The translations under genes and the position numbers were made by a program. Shown here piece by piece: positions 35,401 through 48,204 of a stretch of DNA of 64,000 nucleotides (its first letter is position 1; each line of letters begins with the position of its first letter). Under the pieces are notes generated by a model. That model saw only the letters and a program-made list of their open reading frames with translations. It was not told where the DNA came from and did no database searches. Source of the stretch: Acanthococcus lagerstroemiae (taxonomy: Eukaryota; Arthropoda; Insecta; Hemiptera; Eriococcidae); assembly GCA_031841125.1 (NCBI GenBank), contig CM063112.1:26376603-26440602 (forward strand), given 5' to 3'.

Positions 35401-36120
35401 TAACTACGAGATGACGAAAAAAAAAAAAAAGAATTTCATACAAAGCCTTTGATGAGCCTATTGTAGATCCTGAAAAATTATAAAATGGGTTTTTTACCAT
35501 CTCGGATCTGTTAACAGGGACGCGAAACGATAAGAGTGTGTTTTGCGGGTTGAAACCCCTATAATTTGGCAGGTGGCAAACTTTGAAACTGTTCATTTGA
35601 ATTTTTCATTTATTAATTTTTCTTCTCCACCCCCCCCCCCAACGGAAAAGTCAAATTTCGTCTCAAAATTAGAGCAAATTAAGACATACATCCGATCGAC
35701 TGTGGGACAGGAGCCTCTTTCAGATCTTTCCTTTGTACGGAAAGCGAAATAAAATAGACCCAATCGACCTAAAGAACATAATCCACGAATTTGCTCAAAT
35801 AAATGCTCACAAAGTTATGATACGTTAATTTTACAACTGATTATCATACTGAAATACGAATATAACAAATTATTGTGAAAAAAAAGGGCGGCAAAAGAGT
35901 TTGACTCAGGTGCTGAAAAACTACGCGCCATGGACCGTAAGCTACTCTTCTTTCAATCTGTTATTTTTAGTGGAAAGATAGAGGGTCAACTTCATGATGC
36001 CAGAGGAGTTGGTTAAAAGTCGCATTTTTACCAAAAATATCCTTTTCGAAAATATTGAAAATAATTATAACAATGTGAGCGATTAGGGATGAAACTGTGG
36101 GTGGTGTGGGTGGTTGACCC
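32460..36120. repeat. Left copy of a 3.6-kb tandem segmental duplication
   Basis: Long, nearly identical stretches recur about 3632 bp downstream (32845 against 36477) and continue to about 35790/39040. The unit contains minus-strand modules: A1-like with TTTTTACAG and GGTATGTGG borders (about 32590-32797), and a satellite-related module B (about 32870-33000) reading MHRYTLHQIPRILKAELE before a GTAAGAATC donor. It also contains a minisatellite (34190-34740) and a TAACTCACTCGATTGTGACC module (about 34905). Indels of tens to hundreds of bases separate the copies; about 450 bp near 35110-35560 is absent from the right copy. Confidence 0.85.
34190..34740. repeat. Degenerate minisatellite of CCAGTAGC and GGAATC units
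   Basis: Units of roughly 60-75 bp built from GGAATCGTCCCA, GACTTTC and CCAGTAGC recur at least six times with substitutions. The same array is present at about 37950-38500 in the duplicated copy. A diverged remnant (GCTACTGGAATCATCTTAAG) sits near 42745. No coding role is apparent. Confidence 0.75.
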
Positions 36121-39100
36121 CCCCCCCCCTCATAATACACCGCTGTGGCCGATACTCCCTGTAATGATACACTTTCTTAATAATAAAACTGCTAACGTAC
36201 TCACTAATAAATTGAACCGAAGAAAACTAAAATTTTTATACCACATACCGTTACTCAGCGACAAATTTGGGAAACTCGACGAGTACAAAACCTGTTGATA
36301 TTCAGTGTTTGCATAGAAGGGCCGCTTCCACGAATCAACGGCCTAGTAGATCCTCGATGACCTCTGGTGCTCGATGTTTGGATCTAAGAAGCGTTTCCAC
36401 GTATCAACAACCAGGTCTAGTAGATGCTCTGAGGTATGATCGCTCAATCAGGATCTGTAAAAATGATTTTGCAGTATCAAAATTCGGGGAGAATATACGA
36501 AAGCTCAGAAAGATTCTTACTTTTTCTTATCACATCTTCGAGTTCGGCCTTGAGAATCCCAGATATTTGATGGAGCGTATAGCGGTGCATGCCTGCTGAA
36601 GTGGCTCCCCAGACACCGCACCACAGTTCCCGATAACCACTCTTTCGAGCAAATGGACATCTAAAACAGAGCACGTGTTGAGAATATTTCAATACCACTG
36701 GGCAAGTGATTTCTTAAATACCGAAATTATTTTGAATAAGCTCTACCTGAAGAGATCTAGAGGGCCAAAACTTTAGTTCAAACTTTTTTCTCATAATGCG
36801 ATAGCGTACGATAAGTTTTCATGGGGGACTACACTGCGACCATTTATTTAATGATTTCGTTAATTTTCCCTTTCGAAAAATGTCTGTCCAACGAAGTAGC
36901 GTACGATAAGTTTCTACGTAAAAATCTGAATTTCTATGATCCTAATTTTCATAGTGCAGATTAGATGTCGATTTTTATAAGAAAAGAGTGAACTTTGTAA
37001 TGCAGCAGGAGTTGGTAGACAAGTCAAGTCTTTGCCAGAAGTAACACTTTCGAAAATTTTGAAAAACTGTTATGGAACTTCAATAAGGTCGTCCATTCGC
37101 CTAAGTGTGTATGGGAAAGGTACAAAAAACTAAGAGTGGATATACGGAATATTGTTGAAAGGAATTTACTAACCAACAAATTAATTTTTTCATTTTCAGA
37201 AACAGTTTCCCCATTTTGTATAAAAGCCTTCTCTTCAATGTCTGCTTCCCTTCAACACTGATATACGGATGCTAGATCTGATCCCTAACTAAATAAATTG
37301 ACGAAAAACTTCAGTTTACTCACAAGTCCATAGAGTGAGCTATGCTTGGTCTCAAGCTAATAATGTTAGATTTGGAAAACTTGAACAAATTCAACGAAAA
37401 TATTTTACACGTGGCAAGAAGACTATAAAATGGGTCTGGGCTGGATATCATGTGTGTGAACTGCGATTAACAATGGACACAAAAACTGAATTACCGGTAA
37501 CTTAGAGACTGCTGGCATTTGTAGTTTGCATCGAAGAAGCGTTTCCACGAATAACGGTCTGCTCTAGTAGATCTTCGAGGATATACAATCGTTCAGCCAA
37601 AATCTGAAAAAATAATTTTGCAGTATCAAAATTCGGGAAGAAAAAACATGAATGCTAATGAATGACTCATGAAAAGATAACTATTGTTTTACTACTTATA
37701 AGCCAAACAGACCTAATTCTTAATTTTTTTACGAAAAAAGATTCAGGACTCTCGAACTACTGAGCGATTTGGAGCTTCCTTGCATGTTGCCCTCTCCCCC
37801 CCCCCCCGTTACTTTTGTAATAAACCTGAAGCTCGAAATACATCATGGTCATTGCACGACAAAGAATACTATGAGACTGGATCACGAGGTCATTGCACGA
37901 CAAAGAATACTATGAGACTGGATCACGAGATAGACACCTATAAAGTAACCTACTGGAATCTTCCCAGAACTTTCCATCGGTATGAGACTTTCCGCCAGTA
38001 GCTTTCTGGAATCGTCCCACTACAGGACTTTCAACCAGTTATTGCTACTGGCACCAGTAGCCTGCTGAAATCATCCTACTATAGGATGTTCGCCAACAGT
38101 TGACGCTACTGGAATCATCTCAGAACCGAAGGATCCTAACTGGTTTAACCTGAAAACAACCCCCAAATGACCCACGATAAAGGAACAGATTGGATCGTAA
38201 CCGGAATCGTCCTATGAGACTTTCTGCCAGTAGCTTGTTGGAATCGTCCCATTACAGGACTTTCGGCCAACAGTGGTAGCTACTGGAATCGTCCCAGGAC
38301 TTTCCACCGGTATGAGACTTTCCGCCAGTAGCTTGCTGGAATCGTCCCATTACAGGACTTTCAACCAGTGGTTACTACTGGCACCAAGTAGCCTGCTGAA
38401 ATCATCCTAGGATGTTTACCAACAGTTTACACTACTGGAATCATCTCAAGATCCAAGGATCCTGACTGGTATCATCCTATAGTGTAACCTTAGTAGAACC
38501 CCCAAATGACCCACGTACAACAGCCTATTTCTCCAACTAAATTACCTGCAACTAACATGCAAATGAATCCGAAGCTAAAAATCACCGTCGAGTGCCCCAG
38601 GATCATTAAGAAAAGTTTAAAATAATTTTCTTATCAAAAAAATTTAGATAACTCACTCGATTGTGACCATTCGTATCCCTTGCCACTTTCTCGTAACGTG
38701 CTTGTTGAACCATGTACAACCAGAACTAACAAAATAAACCAAAGAGATATAGTACAGAAAGTGCTAGCCGCCCACTTTATTATGGCCCTGAAAAATTACA
38801 TGACGCTTTAGTTGAAATTAGCGAAGATGTGACTTGCGGGCGGCAAACTTTGAAACTGTTCATTTGAATTTTTCATTTATTAATTTTTCTTCCCCACCCC
38901 CTCCTGAACGGAAAAGTCAAATTTCGTCTCAAAATTAGAGCAAAGTAAAACATACATCCGATCGACTGTGGGACAGGAGCCTCTTTCAGGCCTTTCCTTC
39001 GTACGGAAAGCGAAATAAAATAGACCCGATCGACCTAAAGAACATTATCCACGAATTTGCTCAAATAAATGCTCACAAAGTTATGATACGTTAATTTTAC

Positions 39101-39300
39101 CACTGATAATGTTGTGTTTTAAATTCGATTCTAATAAGAAAAGAGTGAACTTCATGATGTCAGAGGAGCTGGTTAAATTTTACCAAAAATATCCTCATCA
39201 AAAATATTGAAAAAAATTAGTACAGATTTTTAACGGTCTGATATGAGCGCTTAGGGACGAAACTGTGGGGGACCCCCCCCCCCTCCCCTCAATAATTTGG
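36121..39300. repeat. Right copy of the 3.6-kb tandem segmental duplication
   Basis: Matches 32460-35790 in order. It has private changes: an extra 28 bp near 37110, a tandem 41-bp duplication (37848-37888 and 37889-37929, starting GTCATTGCACGACAAAG), and loss of the segment equivalent to 35110-35560. The modules on the minus strand are the same as in the left copy and are interrupted by stops. Confidence 0.85.
37950..38500. repeat. Second copy of the degenerate minisatellite
   Basis: Counterpart of 34190-34740 within the right segmental copy, with point differences and small indels (for instance CACCAAGTAGC against CACCAGTAGC). Confidence 0.75.
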
Positions 39301-42300
39301 CAGCCGGCAAATTGTGAAACTGTTTATTTGAATTTTTCGTTTTGTAAGACCGCTAGTTTTTTTTTGTTTGTTTTTTCAATTAAAAAATATTTCTATTAAA
39401 AATCGGCCAATTTTCAACTTTTTACAAATTTTGTCGGTGAACGGCTTAAAAAGAAATATTTGTCCGCAAATTTTTTTTCTCCAGCACCCCTCCTCCAGCT
39501 TGCTTCAGCTACAGTTTCGTTCTTGTGAGCGTTCTGTATAATATGCAGCCCAAATAACTGGAAAGAGTGCGCGAAAAAAGTGATAAAAATAATTTTATGG
39601 AGAACTGTGTAGTCTCCTGAATAACCGAAGAAGAGGTACGTAGGAAGAAGTCCAAAATTCAAAAAGAAAAATTAAAAACTGAACTGGACTAACAATACAC
39701 TTTCCTAAATTACCATTAGAAAATCGAAATTTTTAGATCACATACCGTTATTCAGCGATGAACTTTGGGAAACCCGACCAATCCGAAACTTTTCCATAGA
39801 GAAATTCCAAAACCTGCTGGTATTCGGTGTTTGCATACAGAAGAAGCGCTTCCCCGAGTCAACGATCTAGCAGATCCTCGATGATACGATCCTTCAACTG
39901 AAAGCTATAAAAATAATTCTGTTGTATCAAAATTGGCAAAGAAAAAAAGCATATTAGAAATGAAGAGAATGAATTCAATCTGAAATGGCGTAGGTAAGAT
40001 AATATACAAATCTTACAAGCACAAAAACCACAGTTGAGTGTCCCAGGAACATCATTAAGAATTCTGTTACCGGGAAGAAAATTTAAAAATATAAGATAAC
40101 TCACTCAGTTGTGACCATTTGTGTCAGTCCCTTGCCACCTCGTAACATGCATAGGTATTCTTTATCAAATCTGTTATTCCATCAAACCATCTTAATGTCG
40201 TCCGTTTGTTCTCTTATATACATATGAAGAGTGTCCCCGATGACTGCGATAGCATGGGTAGATAAAGCACTCAAAGAAGGCTAAAAAGAGTTATTACAGG
40301 AACTATAGTCTCCTAACAAATTGGTGAAGCAACCAACCCCCTACCCAGAGACTTGAATCGCTGTACAGGTTCGTTACCCAATTAACAATGATAAAAGGAA
40401 AAGAATAAAACAATTGGAAGAGAAAAAAGGGAAATAAAAGGAAAAGAATAAAACAATTGGAAGAGAAAAAAGGGAAAGTGGAAAATACGGAGCCAATAAA
40501 GTTACGTTAACTATGACAGACTAGGTTAGTGAAAAACCCAAAGTTCCAAAAATATAAGTTGGTGAAAAGAAGCCCAAGCTCCGAAAATAAAACAAAAATT
40601 GAAACAATACACAGCTGTGGCTGGTACTCCCTGTCACGATACACACTTTCTTAAAAACGATAAAACTCACGGACTCACTAATAAAGCGTCCACGAATCAA
40701 CGGTCTTGTAGATTTTCAGTCACCAATCAAAAGCTGCAAGAATAATTTTGTTGTATTAAAATTCGGAAAAAATAAGGCAAATTATAAAGAAAGTAAATTA
40801 ATTCGATCTGTAAGGGGGTAAGCGAGACAATATACAAATCTTACAAACCCATAAAATTCTGAATTATCTCACCACATACCGTTATCTGAAGTATAATGGA
40901 CTTGAAAATTTTGACAGATCCAGAACTTGCTCGTTCAGTCAGATATAAAAATAATTTCGCATCATTAAAATTCGGGGGAAATATATGAAAACTAATAAAA
41001 AATTCTCTCACTTGTAAAGCAGCTGGGATATAAATCAAAAGTTTGTACATACAGGTATTCAGCATTGTTTTACCAGCAGTTGTGGCTGCGGAATCATCTC
41101 AGGACGCAAGATTCTTGGGAACAGAAGTTGAATCTTGACTGGTATCATCGTATAGTCAATTGGCCGAAAGATAACTCCTAAATGAATAAACAGGAAATTT
41201 AGCTAGCAAAACTAAAAAATAATATGCAAATGAATCCGAAGTTAAAAACCATAGTCAAGTGACCCCGAAACGTCACTAAGTAAAATTTTAAACAAACTTA
41301 AGTTACTGTAGGAATCATTGCTCATGTAATTTGGCATCGAGGTAAAATCGTACTAGGATCATCTCAAAAACTCAGGTTAAGTTGAGTAATTTTGACATTT
41401 TCATACTTTTTTTCACCGAATTCAACCACTTCTATTATTAAAATGAGATTTCCATAACGTCTATTCAGAGTACTCTTGTTGGACGCTATGGCATATTATG
41501 GAAGTTTTTTAGGTGACTATTTGTATTATGCTTTCAATCAGTTATTAGGATTCAATCTGCTTTCAATCAATTATTAGGATCCAATTTTGGAGGAAGGATG
41601 ATTTAAATTTGATTCTAATAAGAAAAGAGTCAGTCAACTTTATGATGCCGGAGGACTTAGTTAAAAGTTATACTTATTGACCAAAGTATTAAAGTATCCT
41701 CTTCGAACATATTGAAAACAATTATGGATTTCTAAAAGAAATCCTGATGTGAGCGCTTAATATAATTATGCAGCCCAAATGAATAGAAAGAGTGCACAAA
41801 AAAAAAAAAAGATGATAGAAATAGTTTTTATGAAATATTGTTAAACGTGTAATCTCCTAGCAGATGAGGCAACCGACCCCTTGCCTAGCTTGCCTAGGGT
41901 AATGTTGGAAAGAGACAGGGACACTAGTTGAAGGAAAGGGGAAAAAACAACTGGAAGAGGAAAAAAAGATTTTAAAATCACACTAAGTCACTCCAATGAA
42001 AATCAAAATTTTTACACCACATACCATTATTCAGTGATCCCGACAAATTCAAAACTTCTACGGAGAAAATCGAAAACTGCTGGTATTCGGTGTCTGCATA
42101 TGATAGAAGAAGCAGTCAATAGGTCTAGGAGATCCTCAATAATACGATCCTTCAATCAAAAGCTATACATATAATTTTGCTATATAAAAATCTGAAAAGA
42201 AAAAAATAAAGCAAATTAAAAGGAAAGTGAATGAATTTGATCTAAAAAAGGGTAGGTGAGGATACAAATAATCTTACAAACACATAAAAACCACAGTCAA

Positions 42301-43970
42301 GTGGCCCAGGAACGCCACTGAAAAAATTATTAAACATATTTAATAATTCTTTTATAGGAAAATTATTTTTGGAAAATACGATAACTCACGAATAAATTCG
42401 ATTTGAAATACAACACATACAAATTTAAATTATTGCACCACATACAGTTATTCAAAGTATGATGGATTTGAAAATCTAGACAGATCCAGAACTTTCATAG
42501 AGAAAATCCAAAAACTGCTGATGCTCACTGTTTGCATTAGAAGTGTTTCCACATATTGATGACCAGGTAATTCTTACAGATATGATCCAATCATCCAATC
42601 AGGTCCTATAAAGATAATTTTGCAGTATCAAAATTCAGAGAAAATATACGAAAGCTAATTAAAAAATTCTCACCTACAAAGCAGCAGGGGCATCAATCAA
42701 AGGTTGATACACACACGTATACAATATTGTTACTATCAGCTGTAGCTACTGGAATCATCTTAAGATTCTTAGGAACAGAAGTTGGATCTTAATCGGTATC
42801 CTCCTACAGCCATTTACCCTAAAAACAATTCCCCAGTGGGCAGGTAAAACAGGCAATTCAAAAAGCAAAATGACCAACTGATACGCAAATGAATCCAAAG
42901 CTAAAAACCACAGCTATTACCTCAAAAATTAAAAAATAGTTTTCTCATATTATAAAAAAAAAAAAAATTGAAACATTTTAATAACTCACTCAAATATTTC
43001 TATTCACAGCTCCAGTAAAACTTGGGTAAATTAATAAATTAAACCGAAGAACTTCAAAATTTTTATGTACCACATACCTATCATTATTCGGCGACGAGAT
43101 TTTGGAAACTCGACAAATCCAAAACTTCCATGAAGAAAATCCAAAACCTGCTGGTATTTGGTGTTGATATATAGAAGTGCTTCCACGAGGCAATGGTCTG
43201 GTAGATTCTCAATGACATAATCCTTCAATCAAAAGCTATAAAAATAATTTTGCTGTATTAAAATTATAAAAGAAAAAAAAAGCAAATTAAAAATAAACTA
43301 ATTTGAGCTGAAAGGGGGTAGCTGATACAATATACATATCTTACGCACACATAAAATTTAAAATTATTACATCACATACCGGTATTTAAAGTACAATTAA
43401 TCTGGAAATTTTGACAAATTCAGAACTTTCAGAGAAAATCCAAAAACTATTGATGCTCTATGCTTGCGTCAAAGAAACGTTTCCATTTTTCGATAGCCAC
43501 CTCTAAGATGATTATTCCATTAGGGGCTGTAAAAATAATTTTGCAGTATCAAAATTTCGGAGAAATATATGAAATCTAATTTGAAACTTCTCACCTATAT
43601 AGCAGCTGAGGTATGAATCAAACGTCCATACGTACACATATATAGAATTGTTAGCTGCAAATGTTCCCGGGATCATCTCAGAAACTAAGATTCGTAGGAA
43701 AAGAAGTTGGATCCTAACTGGTATAATCATTGATAACCAGTTTGCCTAAAAACAACTCCCAAATAACCCAGGTATAACAGGCAATACGTAACTAGCAAAA
43801 TGACGAATTAATATTCAAATGAATCCGAAGCCAAAAACTGCAGCTGAGTAGTCCATGATTGTTAATAAAATGTTGAAGGAAATTAAGAAAATAACCAACA
43901 ACCAAATGCAGTAAACACTCAAAATATAACAAAATAGAACAGTCAAATGACAGGCAACAAGCATAATAGA
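39301..43970 (-). pseudogene. Three further diverged copies of the A1/A2 module cassette
   Basis: On the minus strand the A1 module recurs at about 39740-39906, 42010-42167 and 43075-43240, and A2 at about 40870-40945, 42430-42610 and 43375-43530. Borders are of the TTTTTATAG or TTTTTACAG and GGTATGTGG type. The best-preserved A1 frames include LKDRIIEDLLDR and KYQQVLDFLHGSFGFVEFPK. Another conserved module ends AAL followed by GTGAGA (about 41010, 42670 and 43600). Cassette order matches 17.3-17.8 kb. Stops occur in all copies, and I recognise no protein family. Confidence 0.45.
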
Positions 43971-44880
43971 GCATGACCAGTATCTATATGCAGTAAACAT
44001 GCAGAAATATGACGAGTAGTCAAATAATCAACCAAATATACCAAATTAACCACATGCTGCAAACATGCAGAAATATGATTAATCAAATATATTTACAATC
44101 CACTAAATACGTATAACAAATGACAGGCAACAAGCAATTATTTGGATACCAAACTTAAAACATACAAAATTGATATAACTGAAGTAAACGGGTGCAAAAT
44201 GAAGACTCCATTATGACTTGCCAAATATAAGCATATTTAATCCACTATGCATGTTGCTTGATGGGATTCAAAACATATTAACCACATGCAGCAAACAAGC
44301 AGAAATATAACGATCAATAAAATATACAATTAATTGATAGGCAACGAGCAATTATTTAGATAGCGAACTTCAACATGCAAAAGTAACATAACTTACTGTA
44401 CAGATGCAAAATCAAGACTCCATTATGACTTTAATGCATGCATCGAATTCAAAATGCATGTGACTTGATCGGATTCAAAATACATTAACCGCATGCAGCG
44501 AACAAGCAGAAATATGACGATCAATAAAATATACAATCAACTAAATATAACAAATGACAGGCAACAAGCAATCGTGTGGATAGCGAATTAACATAAATCA
44601 CTGTACAGGTGCAAAATCAAGACTCCATTATGACTTGAATGCATGCATCGAATTCAAAATGCATGTGACTTAATCGGATTCAAAATACATTAACCACATG
44701 TAGCAAACATGCAGAAATATGACGATCAATAAAATATACATCCAACCAAATGTAACAAATGACAGGCAAGAAGCAATCATTTGGATAGCGAACTTGAACA
44801 TGCAAAATCTACATTACTCTCTGAACAGGTGCAAAATCAGAACTCCAACACGACTCGGCAACTACAAGCTTCCAGTTCAA
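43970..44880 (-). repeat. Tandem array of four E2-containing units, about 200-240 bp each
   Basis: The motif ACCACATGCAGCAAACAAG and its variants recur near 44050, 44289, 44489 and 44694. Each is followed by GACAGGCAACAAGCAAT, GATAGCGAACT and the E2-like core with CAAAATCAAGACTCCATTA. This is the likely source of the CATGCAG-rich part of the satellite spacers. Confidence 0.75.
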
Positions 44881-44905
44881 GGTGCACAATACTTGATCGG
44901 CGGCA
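44827..44905 (-). other. Best-preserved E2 exon-like module
   Basis: On the minus strand, after a CGTATTTCAG acceptor, 79 nt is open in one frame and reads AADQVLCTLNWKLVVAESCW then SSDFAP. It ends before a weak GTTCAG donor. Neighbouring repeat copies give a recognisably similar but stop-containing version (SDQVTCILNSMHALKS, then SLDFAS), so this copy appears to be the least decayed or the founder. No family is recognised. Confidence 0.4.
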
Positions 44906-44917
44906 CTGAAATACGAT

Positions 44918-45229
44918 TTACATCACTAGCACGAAGTATCTCTCCTCGAAAATTTCAGATGTAAAACTGATGGCGACGAAATTTGAAATTTCCAGAGTAA
45001 CCGAGCCCCCAAAATATACCTCGATTTTCATTGGCTTCGAATATGGAGTGGGGTAGTGGGAGAACAGCCCTCCGACCTGGAACACGTACGTCGATAAACA
45101 AAATTCCCGTGACTGGACGGGTATATTGTAAACAAAATTCCCAAAATGCTTACAGCGGTAGGCATAATGGCGGCGAAGACAACTGACAACTGAAAGGGAA
45201 TCAATTAGCCGGAAGGGGGACAACCGCAT
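44918..45229 (-). other. Uncharacterised 103-codon frame at the 5' edge of the module locus
   Basis: An open minus-strand frame immediately upstream of the E2 module, starting MRLSPFRLIDSLSVVSCLRR. No domain is recognised. The same interval contains CGCCGCCATTATGCCTACC followed by GTAAGC, which could be a start codon plus a donor in another frame. Composition is less AT-rich than the flanks, so a promoter or first exon of the module locus could lie here. Chance is not excluded. Confidence 0.22.
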
Positions 45230-47085
45230 TTCGGCAAAGCTGAAAACAAGTCAACAAAATTTCCAAATCTAGATCAGACCGGGAATTTGGAAACTACCTG
45301 CTCCAGCTGTGACCTTTACGAGGTATAGAAATAATTTTGGTGCACAGTATGTCCAAAAAATAACCTACTCGAGACAAATTCCGCAACTCCATGGCAAGAA
45401 CGTATAATTAGGAAGAGGATGGAAATTTTCCCGAACTAGAAACTCTAGTTAATTGGGAAACTGTCCCCCTTAGAGAAGATTGAAAAAAGAATAATGCACC
45501 TGCCCCGAAATAGGCCAAGTTTCTAATAACGCCACCTACTTATTCCTCAGTAAGTAATATAGGTAGATACGAAGCCGAAACTTCATCAAGGTACGCTGCA
45601 TGAGTTATCATTTTGAGTAGCTCAATGTCGTAGAAATCTTGCACGTTGAAATCAAAAAAAAAAGTGATTTGGAATTTTTAAAAAGTTGTTGCCGCATGTG
45701 AAATTTTAGTGGAAAAAAATATCAAGTAAGTTCTCTTGTTATACATCATAAATTTACCTTTGTTCATACACATTGCACTCATAGAATTTTCAGAATAATG
45801 ACTTCCTCGAACTAAATTATGCGATTAAAGTTCAGTAGTACTTGCTCCTAATAACGCCAACTATTGTTTTTTGTTTCAGAAAGGAAAATAAGCGGCGATT
45901 ATGGAGTGAATGAGCCTGTTAAATGCACTGAATGAAATTCGTGAAGGAAAGTTGTCTACAAAAATGCTGCCCGTATATGTTTAGCATCGGACTGTATGAG
46001 ATTATATTTCGACAATCATCTCAAGTTAACTTCTGATTAGGAATGGAATTTTGTCATTATTGGGTGGTAAATTGTCCTTTGGCCCCCTTGTTTTACCTGT
46101 CTCTGGTTTACTTCCCCCAAAAACGATAAATTTGAAATTGGAAATAGCTGGGAGCCACCAGCGAATTCGCTATTTGCTAATCCACACTACAATGTGCAGT
46201 AAGCAATAGCAAAAGCTGATGAAGTAAACTGCAGATAAAAGAATATTCAACTCGGAATACTTTCAACGAACGCTACATAAGTCCCAAACATCTGCCTGGC
46301 TTTCTCCTCTCGGTGATGTCCACCTTCAACCTGACACTTAAAATGTTAAACTGACTTATCCAGACACGATCCCATAAAGAAACTTGCAATAGTAAATTTT
46401 TCAAACTTATATCATCGTACTCTTCCCCAAGTAACACGTATGTTACAACTGAAATTTTGGCCATGGAATGATAAAATTGTCAAATTTTCGACATTTTTAT
46501 TGTAGCGAACCAACACAGAAAATTGTGGAAAAAATGTTTCCCTAATGCAATATGTGAGTCAGAATTAAAGGATTAAGTGTGAACCTATGATGTAACCTAA
46601 CTCATTTCCTGCACTTCTGCAGAACCTATGCCCCGGTATATGATTCATTGAATTTTTGAAGGTCATTGACATGTGGTACTATTCTGAACAGCAGCTTCTT
46701 TTGAACATGAAATGGTTGCGGACCGAAAGTGCCAAAGATTTAGTTCCAAAGGAGAAAAGTTCCGCAAACAAAATTTTTCCAAAACTGAAAATTCCAAAAG
46801 TATACTGTCCCAAAAATGGAGAAAAATTAACTCATCACCACGTCGCAAGATTAGTTCAATTTTTCTGGGGGGGGGGCAGCCCTGTAGAGTGAAAAAGAGG
46901 GCCTGGGGGAAATTTGCACTGACCCCCTCTCCTTTCAGTTCAATTTTTCTTGTATCAGATGGATTGAAATTCATTTTTTTTTTTTTAAATATTGGGCCCT
47001 CCTGAAAGTCCGGGCCCGGGGTATTTCCCCCTTTCCCCCTCCCTCATGACAAGGTTGGGGAGAGTGAGGTAATCGCCTTAGAAAA
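45230..47085. other. Intergenic sequence, nothing recognised
   Basis: About 1.85 kb of AT-rich DNA with homopolymer G near 46866 and T near 46975. Open frames of up to 103 codons overlap on both strands (46656-47005) without motif, as expected from composition. Confidence 0.4.
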
Positions 47086-47660
47086 ATGGGTGAATTTTGG
47101 TTCAATTTGGTTTCATTTGGCTCAGTTTTTTTGGGTGGGGGAGGGGTTGATTCAGTTTACTTTGAGTTGGTCGAAGTTGGTTCTACTTTGTTCAGTTCAG
47201 TTTGGCTTGATTTGTACTTCGGTTTGGTTCAGTTTCATTCGGTTCGGTATGGTTTTGTTGAGTTCTTTTTGTTTTGTTTTGTATCATTTTGTTTCATTTT
47301 AGTTTGAATTTTGGTTCGAAGTTTAAGATTTGGATTTGGGTGCCGATAGATGGCTCATGATTTTGATTTGGGACAGTGTTTGGGATTGGAATTGGGTTTT
47401 GATTTGGATTTGTGTAATGGGCATTGAAATAGGTTCATATTTAAGTTCGAGTTCTGTTTTGGATTTTTTAAGTTTGACTTCATGTCTGCTCGGATTCAGA
47501 TATAGATATGATATATGTTTGACTGTGAATTCAAATTCGAGTTTATATTTGTATTTGGGTTTGGGTTTCGCTTTCGGTTTAACTTTGGTTTTAGTCTGTC
47601 AGAGGATATTCAGTTTGCTTTGGTTTACTTTGGTTTATTTTCCTTGTCTCAAACTGACTA
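47086..47660. repeat. T/G-rich low-complexity tract
   Basis: The plus strand is dominated by T and G in degenerate TTGGTT, TTCGGTT and TTTGGGT units for over 500 bp. Open frames across it are artefacts of composition. It may be a decayed microsatellite. Confidence 0.7.
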
Positions 47661-48200
47661 ACTGGCTCTTCTTTTCCCTTCTTTTTTTTTTTACGCGGTG
47701 TCTGTTTCTTTGACTGTCTCTTTGGCTGCTCCGGTGCACGATCAGCTGTCTGCCACTCCGTTTCCCTGTTCGTCTATCTGTTTTTCATGTGAGCTGACTA
47801 GTCTAGCTAGATCTTGAGGGTATAAAATGTTCACACTAAATTTGGAGGTGAAGATTTCTTATCCCTGCAGAATGTACTCATTTGTTATAATGAGGATACA
47901 GGTGACAATGTATTTGTGTTATATGAACTGCAGGGGGATGCAAAGAGGTGGGAAAATTGTATCCAAATTTCAGGACGTTCTGACCACTTAGTCAGTCGGG
48001 CAAATTTAGCATTTGATATGCTCGTATTTGTTTTTTTCTGGCTGTTTACTGTACAAGGTTGAAAAAATCGGCAAATTCTGAAATATAAAAGCATAGTCGG
48101 GAAAATAAAGAAGTTAATCTTTTTTTTTCTTTTTTTTTTTTCTTTTTTGTATCTCGAACTCGAAAGCGTGCAACGGAAGTGACGTATTAACGTACCACTC
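47661..48200. other. Unassigned sequence with a pyrimidine tract
   Basis: No gene recognised. A T/C tract lies at about 48119-48150. Confidence 0.4.
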
Positions 48201-48204
48201 ATAT

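Noticed and set aside
39250..39530. MITE with ACGAAACTGTGG and CTACAGTTTCGT ends
   Set aside because: The terminal match is short and the flanks do not show a convincing duplication, so I left it as part of the dispersed repeat.
46656..47005. Overlapping 78-103-codon frames
   Set aside because: They overlap one another on both strands, cross homopolymers and show no motif.
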